Of a stretch of 64,000 nucleotides of DNA, positions 55,512 to 64,000 are shown piece by piece. The notes beneath the pieces are model-generated. The model was not told where the DNA came from, searched no databases, and worked only from the letters and a program-made list of their open reading frames with translations. Position numbers and translations under genes: made by a program. Location of the stretch: the NCBI GenBank assembly GCA_024741835.1, contig JAENRP010000072.1, positions 1 to 64,000 on the forward strand, given 5' to 3'. Numbering within the stretch: the stretch's first letter is position 1; every line of letters begins with the position of its first letter. This DNA is from Diplocarpon mali. Lineage: Eukaryota; Ascomycota; Leotiomycetes; Helotiales; Drepanopezizaceae.

Positions 55512-58213
55512 ATGAGTTCCTGCATGCCAGGCTGCCCCTCTACCAGGTATTCCTGCTAACAGCTCTTCAGTGAAGCAATTCATCCGCAATGTGCGAGCTT
55601 CCAAGACAATCGCGGATGAGCGAGCGGTTGTGCAGAAAGAGAGTGCGGCAATAAGAGCGAGCTTCAGAGAGGAGAGTGGAGACTCAAACGTCAGGTAGGG
55701 AGAACCGCTGCCCAGCTCAGCACATGGAGCACAGCATCTGATGGTATCTATAGAAGGAACAACGTAGCTAAGCTTCTATACCTCTTTACACTCGGCGAGC
55801 GCACCCATTTTGGTCAGATAGAATGCCTTAAACTCCTAGCCTCACCTCGGTTCGCGGACAAGCGATTAGGATACCTGGGCACGATGCTGCTACTGGACGA
55901 GAATCAAGAGGTCCTGACTCTAGTGACAAACTCTCTGAAGAAGTATGTCGAGCCATGCACGGAGAGAATTGGATGCTAATGACCCGTTATAGTGATCTGA
56001 ACCACTCAAATCAATACATTGTTGGACTTGCCCTTTGCACACTCGGAAACATCGCATCAGTCGAAATGTCAAGGGATCTATTCCCTGAGATCGAAACCCT
56101 TCTCTCAACGGCAAACCCATACATTCGGCGGAAGGCTGCACTCTGTGCAATGCGAATATGTAGGAAAGTGCCCGATCTACAAGAGCACTTCCTTGAGAAA
56201 GCAGCCACTCTTCTCTCAGATCGGAACCACGGAGTGCTGATGTGCGGCTTGACATTAGTAACAAGCTTATGTGAGGCTGATGAGGCCGAGGGAGGTGAGG
56301 AGGGTATCGTGGAAAAATTCAGACCATTCAGTAGTGGACTGGTTCGGACGCTGAAAGCTCTTTCCAGCTCAGGCTACGCCCCAGAACACGATGTGACAGG
56401 CATCACCGATCCATTCCTTCAAGTCAAAATTCTACAATTACTACGGGTTCTAGGCCGGGGGGACGCCCAAACCAGTGAACAGATTAACGACATTCTCGCT
56501 CAAGTCGCTACAAACACAGACTCTTCAAAGAATGTCGGGAATTCGATTCTTTACGAAGCCGTTCTTACAATTTTAGACATTGAGGCCGATTCTGGACTGA
56601 GGGTTCTTGGTGTCAATATCCTTGGCAAGTTCCTCTCTAACCGAGATAACAACATCCGATACGTTGCTTTAAATACCCTTATCAAAGTCGTCGCAGTTGA
56701 ACCGAATGCGGTCCAGAGACATCGAAATACCATCCTGGAATGCCTAAGAGACCCCGATATTAGTATCAGGAGGCGAGCTTTAGATCTGAGTTTCACACTC
56801 ATCAACGAGAGTAACGTCCGACTACTAATCCGCGAACTGCTTGCCTTCTTGGAGGTTGCAGACAACGAGTTCAAGCCAATAATGACTAGTCAGATTGGCA
56901 TAGCGGCTGATAGATTTTCTCCGAACAAGCGATGGCACGTTGACACGATGTTGAGAGTATTATCGCTGGCTGGGAACTATGTTAAAGAGCAGATTTTGTC
57001 CTCGTTCATCAGACTCATAGCAACGACACCTGAACTGCAGACATACGTGGTACAGAAGTTGTACACAGGCTTGAAGAAGGACATCACCCAGGAAAGTCTC
57101 ACGCTGGTTGGTGCATGGTGTATTGGAGAGTATGGCGATGCTTTACTAAGAGGAGGGCAGTATGAGGAAGAAGAATTGGTGAAGGAAGTGAAGGAGAGTG
57201 AGGTGGTCGATCTATTTTCTACTATTCTGAATAGCAGTTACGCTACTCAGATCGCTACAGAATACATCATCACCTCTCTGATGAAGCTGACGACTCGCTT
57301 CAAAGATCCGGCACAAATCGATAGAATTAGACGGATCCTGCAGAGCAATTCGGCCAGTCTTGATGTGGAAGTTCAGCAACGAGCTGTCGAGTACGGAAAT
57401 TTGTTTGGTTATGACTCCATTCGCAAGGGAGTTTTGGAGAAGATGCCACCGCCTCAGATCAAGGAAGAGTCCCGAGTACTGGGTGAGGCTACCAAGAAGC
57501 AGTCCAAGGTCTCGAACAGAAAATCCAAGGCTATTAAAGCCGCAGAACAGGATTTGCTTTTCGACCTGATGGGCGATGGTGCGCCTCCTACAAATCTGAT
57601 TACCAATGGTACTCACAACAATGCCGACTTACTGGCCGATATACTTGGTAGCAGCTCGCCAGCAGCAGAAGCTTCCACCCCACTGCAATCCAACATGAGT
57701 TCGATCATGGATCTATTCGACAATTCTAATTCAGCACAGCCTACGCCAATCTCAGCAGCACCAACGAATGACCTCTTCTCTAGCATGTCATCTCCACCAC
57801 CCCAAGCAGCGCCTGCAAGTATCCCAGCACATCCATGCTACGATAAGAATGACTTGAATATCACACTCCAGTTGCAACGAAATTCGGAGGGCACGATACA
57901 GGTAATGGCACGTTTCAGAAATGGCTCAATGCACCAGCCAATATCGAATGTGGCCTTGCAAGCTGCCGTTCCCAAGACACAAAAATTACATCTCAACGCC
58001 ATGTCAAGTTCTGAATTGGCGCCGGGATCAGAAGCAACACAAACCATGAGAATCACTGGAAGCAAAGGAGTAAGTGGCCACTCACGTGACCTGATGACAT
58101 CTGCTTCTGCTAAATTTTCTTAGCCCCCACTGCGCTTGCGATTGAAGGTAGCGTATTCGCATCCGTCATCCGGACAGGTGACGGATCAGGTAGACTGGTC
58201 GGAGCCGAGGTAA
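55512..58213 (+). CDS. APL4: AP-1 clathrin adaptor complex, gamma subunit
   Basis: Five exons (55512-55521, 55571-55694, 55754-55942, 55993-58069, 58124-58213) give 829 residues, the usual length. It is the large trunk-and-ear subunit of AP-1, which selects cargo and recruits clathrin at the trans-Golgi network and endosomes. The N-terminal trunk carries the conserved [39 protein letters not shown] and [20 protein letters not shown] blocks. The hinge (about 610-690) is Ser/Ala/Pro-rich with an LLADIL clathrin-box-like motif and DLF motifs. The C-terminal ear starts near residue 700 and ends with a [16 protein letters not shown] sequence supplied by the last exon. The start is notable: only a 10-nt exon ATGAGTTCCT with a GC-AG intron (donor GCATGC, branch GCTAAC) restores the conserved MSSLKQFIR. 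The donor match is weak, so a different first exon remains possible. Confidence 0.93.
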
Positions 58214-59245
58214 TAACGGTGCTTAGCTAGATTTCAATGTACCACAAGGTTGAATTGATTCTCGCAAGGTGGATTTTGCATACCAATTTAGTGTCAAATC
58301 CTCGACGGTGTTGGTCCAGACACTGGCAGTTCCTGGCAGGCTAAATTCGCTATTACTAACTACTAGAGACCCAGGCCTAACGTGCATGGATGATTCGGCC
58401 ACGAAATTACCTGGCGTGGAGCCGGATCATTACTTTGTTGAATGATTTCTACCTTCACTCAAACCTCAGCCGAACAGAGAGACCAAGAGATCCGAGTCTC
58501 CGAGCGGTGGAATTTACGGTAGGCTTCCAAGAGGTGTTCATTGAAGAGAGCCTCCTGCTCCGACCAAGGCCGTACCTTGGCTATGCACACCTGGGTCAGT
58601 CTGGGTTGCGCCTTCCAGCAATTATGCAGTGTTCGACTTCAGGTGAGATCATCTTCCCCAAGAGCCAAACAGTACGTCTAAAAGCTTCCAAGTAGCTTAG
58701 GTACCTATCTAGCCATACTCGTTTTGTCCTAGGCTTCTCTGACCAAGTCATGACTAAGATATGGCCCTGCGAGCGTCCAGACTAACGCAAACTCATGCGG
58801 CCAGACTCTGCTTCTCGGAAGCAATACTCCATACTCCCATGGCCACTTCCTCTTCTCACCTATTGTCTATACGTCAAGTATATGAGCTATCTGTCATGAG
58901 CTACTCGGCTTCACTACGCACTACGTATCCACCATACGTGATGGAATCTACCCATCTGGTTTTGGCCAGAGCCAGATCAGATGGGGGAAGGGGAAAAGGC
59001 TAGTACTAGTAACTGCGCGTATCTCTTTCCTCCTATATATTCTGCTCCTCCCCCCAGAATGCTTCTTCTCACAATACTCACACACACTTCTCTCTCACAC
59101 TTCACACTTCAAACACACACACAGACACTTCTTTCACACAATTCTCTCACAATCTTCTCTCGCACACTCACAAGTTCGTGCGAACCTAAGCATCACCAAC
59201 CCGACCATCCCACAGCTCTCGTAAGACATTCTCCAGGTGTCCAAC
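58214..59245. other. Intergenic: promoter of the secreted protein gene
   Basis: The last 200 bases are a C/A-rich CACACA/TCTCAC tract typical of fungal 5' UTRs. An ATG frame at 58390-58695 (+) has no recognisable motif. Confidence 0.5.
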
Positions 59246-61869
59246 ATGGTTCGAGCCAGTTCGTTCATTTTGCTGGCCATACAGGTCCTGGTCGTCGCAG
59301 CCCTGGCCGCGCTCCTACCGCACAACATCACGGATGTGCACCGAGCAGGAATACCTTCAAATGCTACTTGGCCCAATAGCACTGGAGGTATTTGCCGGAG
59401 AGGCGGCCGGGGCTGCGAGCCTCAAAGATCACCAAGGCCAAATGGGACAGGCGCACACGACGCGTTTGTCCCATCGAATGTCACCTGGTCCAGCAGCACC
59501 GGACGCATTTGCCGCAAGGACAGCCAGAGCTGCGCAGCCCACAGAATGCCCGTCCTAGACGGCTTCTCCGACGCAGACGAGCCACAAATCGCCGATATTG
59601 ACTACTACCGTTTCTCGACCGAAAACGTCATCCAGTCAAGAGTCGACGACTGGTACGTTGCCTGGTCCGTTGCCAGGCAGAACGATACGGAGTGGTCCGA
59701 AATCGGCGAGTGGAAGCTATTTGCCAAGGATTTTGGTCGCACCTACAACTTTGAGTGCGATCTGGTCTTTGGGGCTTGTCTCGATTACCCGTCCTTGGGG
59801 GATCTGCAGAAGATGTGGCCGGGTGATAGGGTGCTGGTGCGGAGGATCCTGTTTACCTTCCACAGGTATACAGTTGCACACGCTTACGTGAGGTCTGTTG
59901 AGGTGAGTTTTTGCCCTCTTCCCCTTCCCATTTTCCCCATATCAAGTCAGGAAGCCCTGGGAATCAGCATATGTTGTCTGCAATGTCACAGGCTTCAAGG
60001 GATTGGGGATGCTATATTGGTGTGGGAAAACATCTAACCTATCTTAGCAAGCATTCGACCGGACCAACGTATATTTGGTAGGCCTCGTCCCCCAGATCGT
60101 CTCGACCTTCTCGTTGCAACCTGATGCAAAGGCAAAGTTGAAATGCGACCGTCTCCACGCTGTGATAACAACCGCGGTCGCTGTCGGGCAGGGCATCTTG
60201 AGCGCTGTTCTGGGCGGATTGATCGCGCCCGAGCTGTCGGTCTTGAGCCTTGGAGCAAGAGTCGCAATACAAGAAGAAGCCGCTCTGCAGAAAGAACTCG
60301 AGACGTTAGTTCCTGCGACCGCGCGATTCGTGGAAGTGACGGAGCAAATAGCAGAAAAACAAAATGTCATTGCTCAGGGGCTGCAGAAGGTGGGACCTTT
60401 AGGTTGGACGACGATTAAATTGCCAGGAGACAAGCATGTGCTGAAAACGGGTACGCCTCGCGATCTTGCATGGGTTCAAAGCGTGGTATTTGGGCTTCCC
60501 ACGTACATGAAAACGTTTTACGACCAGGTAGTGTCGTGGCACAACTCCCACCGCAAGATCATCGATCCGGGCATAGCTCACGGACATATTTGCTCGGACT
60601 TTGAGGGCGACTTTCAAGGAAATACTGCTGCAAACAGAGACAACTTAGGACTGCAGATCAGTAGTATATTCGAGTCAACTCGCCTACAGAGAACGGCCGT
60701 TTTCGAAGCTCTCTACCACGGCGTCATTGCAGAGCCTGGGCAACCGTCGGGAACAGCTCGTTGGTTTGGATCACGTGACTGGGATCAAGTTTTGAAGCAA
60801 ATGGAAAGCATCAGTGATTTGGAAGAGTAAGCCCAGCATCGTTTCTTCTCCTTACTTCGCAGCTAACTTATCTTTAGAATCATCAAAACCGCGATGGTGA
60901 AGAGTCTTATCTCCGATACTGTAGCCTCTGATTTCAACTACATCAAATGTGGCTTTGATGAACACGCCCCTTTGCTTTGCAAGAATTCCTTGGCTTCAGG
61001 AAAGGCGGACTCTACCGTATTCTGTCCACATCCTGATACCGACCCGCAGTTCATGTGTGACGCGAAGAGATGGTATTTTGCCGACCACCACGCACACGAC
61101 CGCAAGATGGCAGGGGCTGGAGGCTTCGAAACGTTCGCCGGTGGCCGCTTTAACTTCACCACTCGAGGCTTCCTGCTAGAATCGTTCTGGAACTACGAGC
61201 AGTACGGCTACGCCAACCCAGAGAACTTCGGTAGCTGGGGCCACGAGAACTCGACCAGTCAAGGTGTTGGGTTTAGGCTTCCAGTGTGTATCACCGACAA
61301 GCCGCGCTTCGACACGACGGGATATCCTGCCATCTGTGGAGATTGGCATTCCAGCGAGACAGTAGCATTCATCGACGCCATGAATGCTGGAGTTGACTCT
61401 ACCATCTACAAGTACAGACACGACAAGATGCCCATGAAACTGTACACTGAGATCATCCCCCAGGTAAGCCACCACGCTCACACCCGGTCCCGTTCCGTCA
61501 CCTTTAACGAGTATACAGGCTCTCGACGACTTCCCACCACTAACTCGCTACCTCGGTCTCTGCGACCAGGCAATCCGCTTCCCGCGCACCAATGAGCACG
61601 TCGGTCCGGCCCTCAACTGGCTCAAGATGCAGCAGGGCAGGGACAAAGACTGCGACATGATCAAGACTGCTACCTTGAGCATGGATGATGAGGAAGAGGC
61701 CAATCGCTGGTTCTGTACTAACCAGATCGGCCATGGTGTCTTCCATCGCGAGCACTTTTACACGGACTCTTCTAATGGGAGGTTCCTCAAAAGCCATCAG
61801 AGGAGGTGCGAGGCGTGGATTTCGAAGAATGGGCGGGATCCTAAGGACCCTGTTAGACCCGGGACTTGA
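59246..61869 (+). CDS. Large secreted Cys-rich protein of unknown function
   Basis: Four exons (59246-59902, 60048-60826, 60878-61463, 61519-61869), all phase-consistent and with CTAAC branch sites, give 790 residues. I do not recognise the family. A signal peptide (MVRASSFILLAIQVLVVAAL) is followed by a motif repeated twice with a period near 39 residues: IPSNATWPNSTGGICR (about 36-51) and VPSNVTWSSSTGRICR (about 75-90). Each copy has two N-glycosylation sites and a C-x6-C-like pair. A conserved-looking domain follows (DDWYVAWSVARQNDTEWSEI). A Gly/Ala-rich hydrophobic stretch (about 256-290) and a Glu/Gln-rich helix (290-330) come next. The C-terminal 400 residues have many Cys, Trp and His (HICSDFEGDF, FCPHPDTDPQFMC, WFCTNQIGHGVFH). 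There is no GPI or other C-terminal membrane signal. The hydrophobic helix could be membrane-active or a buried core; this is open. Confidence 0.8.
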
Positions 61870-63285
61870 TTGCGGCTTGATTTACTTTGCTTTGCTCTTG
61901 TTTACTCTTTTCTGAACCCATACACCCTGCTTTACTCTAATTTGGAATTGAATTGGTTTTCTTCGCTTGCATGGTGCATGTGACTTGAGGGGAGAAAATG
62001 GTTTGTTTGTCTTGGTTTACTAATTCCAAAATTAATACTAATGCTAATACTGATAATGATACTTGGAATTGTAATATTCTTGGTTTTGGAAGTTCAAAGG
62101 TCTTAGAAGTACAAACAAGATATGCAGGAGAGAAAAGGCTTCAGTCCGTATATGTCTTACAAGAAAGGTTGATTTGCGAATCGACTCTTCAAAACTCAAT
62201 CTGTGATATGTAAGTCAGCAGTGCAATACTTCAGCGCTATGATATTAGCACGCATGGACCGATTGCCACCATCACCATTCCCATCGCCAACTGTACTTGA
62301 TATCTAGCGCTCTCTCTTTTAACTACGTAGCCGCAGACCTGCAGAGAAGAGGATGGCAGGTCTCACGTATATTTTATTTTATATAAAAATGCCGCATGTA
62401 CATATATGCCGTCGATCGACAAGTACCACTCAAGACTGGTCGCTTTGGCTAATTTGTCGCACTGCATATGTTTTTGTTGGCTTGGTTATACCAACCAAAC
62501 CCACAACCGAGCTGTCCATCGTTTTTGTACGCGCTGGCGGGGAAGGGAATCCAATTACAGATAGGCAGTCCTGCACAGATATTCACTGACATCATGGAAA
62601 AGAACATAATAGAATAGGTGGACGTGCTTGCTTTGCTTTATTTGTTATGACGGCTTCAGGCGGTAGATCTTGTGCTCTGTGTTGCATCTACTTTCTCATC
62701 TTTACTATCTTCTATTTATTATCCTATTTACCCACGAATGTATCCACCGTCACTGGGCACTAAGCACATGAAGCAGAGCAGCACGACACAGCAGGAATTC
62801 GAATCAGAGGAGCGGCTGCACTAAGTGGTGTATCACACGTTTATCCAATTTATCTAACTATCTATCGTCACTCTCCGATGTCAGAGCAGCAGCTCGGGTC
62901 TCGCAACATGCGTTATGTATGGTTTACGGCGACGTGCATTTTGATGGGTGGTAAGACAAGACGGGATATCAAACGTGCGTAGATCGTGGGTTATGGATTG
63001 AGGGCTATGGGAGGTATATCTCGTGCTGTGTCTGCATTGTACCTATCTATATAACAGTGACGAGTAAAGGGTGAGCTGAGGTCATGGGACTCACTCGAAA
63101 CAAAATAAAAAAGGGAAAAAAAGGGGGGGCGGGCAACTAAGTAAACATCGCCACGTGGGAGCCCGGTCCTATACAGAACAGAGCAGAGAAGAGGGGGACA
63201 GAACGCAACCACATCTCCACAGCGATCGCGACAATCGCGTCCTCGACCTTGACTATATAAACTCCCACCGTCTCTGCGTGTTAAG
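61870..63285. other. Intergenic region, no gene seen
   Basis: This lies between two plus-strand genes, so it is mostly the carboxylesterase upstream region. A TATATAA-like element lies about 30 bp upstream of the 63286 start (CTATATAAACTCC near 63252). No gene is supported. Confidence 0.5.
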
Positions 63286-64000
63286 ATGATTCTCGCTGTC
63301 TGGGTAGCTCTCGCCGCGCTGTACGGGTTTGGGTATGGGTATGGAGCTGCGACAGCATCTGATACCAACTGTATGGACGAAACGAGGAGTATGCGATGGC
63401 AATCGCAAGTCGGACGGACGGTCAGCACATCGAGTGGAGAGGTTCGGGGACACTGCGCGATGAACCGTCGTTCTGTGTCGGAATATCTCGGAATCCCATA
63501 CGTACGCCTCCCATTCCATCGCATCTCATCACATCCCTCTTCTCTGCTGTCTGGAGCGGCCTCTACTAACCTCATGCCACGAACAGGCCAGCCCCCCGGT
63601 GGGCAAGCTACGTTGGGCGGCGCCGCAGCCGTTCAGAGGCTCTACCGTGATCAACGGCTCCTTTTTTGTGAGTCTCTCGAGTCTGGTGTCTCGTCTGGCG
63701 TCTGGCGTCTGGCGTCTGGCATCCTGCTTGCTCACTCACACATGGAAAACATCGCAGCTGGTGGCATACTTGCTTACCTTTAACTCCCTTAGGGTCACTC
63801 TTGCGCGGCCAACGCAGGCGTCTCGTACCAAGCCGTGCTCGCCAACGCCGCGAAGCTCAATCTGACCAGAACTGCGACGCAGGTGCTTGACACGATGATC
63901 GGCCAGTCCCACGAGATCTTCAGCGAGGACTGTCTGACCCTGAACATCTGGACCAAGCCGCAGGCTGGGGAGAGACAGAAGGCGGTCATGCTATGGATCT
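63286..64000 (+). CDS. Secreted type-B carboxylesterase/lipase (partial, 3' end outside window)
   Basis: Three exons lie inside the window (63286-63501, 63587-63667, 63793 to the window edge), all phase 0, giving about 168 residues of what should be a 500-600-residue protein. A signal peptide (MILAVWVALAALYGFG) leads into the alpha/beta-hydrolase type-B start. SEYLGIPY joins across intron 1 to ASPPVGKLRWAAPQPF, and exon 3 carries FSEDCLTLNIW, the second signature of the carboxylesterase/cholinesterase family. The Ser-His-Glu triad lies beyond the edge. The Cys in EDCL normally pairs with one upstream. Intron 2 (125 nt) contains a GGCGTCT repeat. Substrates in this family range from lipids to plant esters, so specificity cannot be told. 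Confidence 0.88.
63680..63720. repeat. GTCTGGC 7-bp tandem repeat inside an intron
   Basis: Four to five units of GTCTGGC lie within intron 2 of the carboxylesterase gene. Confidence 0.85.

Noticed and set aside
62790..62830. Possible tRNA T-arm (ATTCGAAT context)
   Set aside because: The flanks do not pair into a T stem and no D or acceptor arm can be drawn.

Overview
This is nuclear DNA of a filamentous ascomycete (Pezizomycotina). The genes carry short spliceosomal introns, mostly 46-80 nt, with GT donors and CTAAC/CTGAC-type branch points. They are spread on both strands with wide gaps, there are no bacterial-style operons, and several families are typical of moulds: AcrB, a Crh-type cell-wall transglycosidase, spherulin-4 and a fungal NDUFAF2 form. 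I could not fix the class. I built the gene models by eye by joining exons on conserved protein blocks, splice sites and reading phase. No alignment or RNA evidence was available.

Layout. 1-3.9 kb: very GC-rich by eye, full of micro- and minisatellites, with one small conserved fungal gene. 3.9-8.8 kb: a membrane-anchored spherulin-4-like protein, a complex I assembly factor (NDUFAF2/mimitin) and an FtsK/HerA-type P-loop ATPase. 8.8-28.6 kb: allantoinase, a GPI-type Crh transglycosidase, a secreted metallophosphatase/nucleotidase, an AIG2-type gamma-glutamylcyclotransferase (GGCT), thymidylate synthase and Aim32. 28.6-37.9 kb: a gene-poor, AT-rich block holding two intron-bearing tRNA-Gln genes (anticodons CTG and TTG) on opposite strands and one decayed reading frame. 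37.9-58.2 kb: a weak hypothetical gene, the DNA primase large subunit (PRI2), AcrB, a Ser/Thr/Pro-rich protein ending in a divergent GGCT-like fold, a sterol O-acyltransferase and the AP-1 gamma subunit. 59.2-64 kb: a large secreted protein I do not recognise and the start of a secreted type-B carboxylesterase.

How the genes work together. Most are unrelated housekeeping genes that happen to be neighbours. Two promoter signals tie genes to known circuits. Thymidylate synthase has three exact ACGCGT boxes and PRI2 has three evenly spaced ACGCG cores, as expected for MBF-driven G1/S genes. Allantoinase has four HGATAR sites within 63 bp, as expected for AreA-type nitrogen control. I see no secondary-metabolite cluster, CRISPR array, intact transposon or defence island.

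The least explained items are the secreted 790-residue protein at 59.2-61.9 kb, the GGCT-like fusion at 48.4-50.3 kb, the fungal FtsK/HerA-like ATPase at 7.1-8.8 kb and the stop-interrupted frame at 33.4-34.1 kb.
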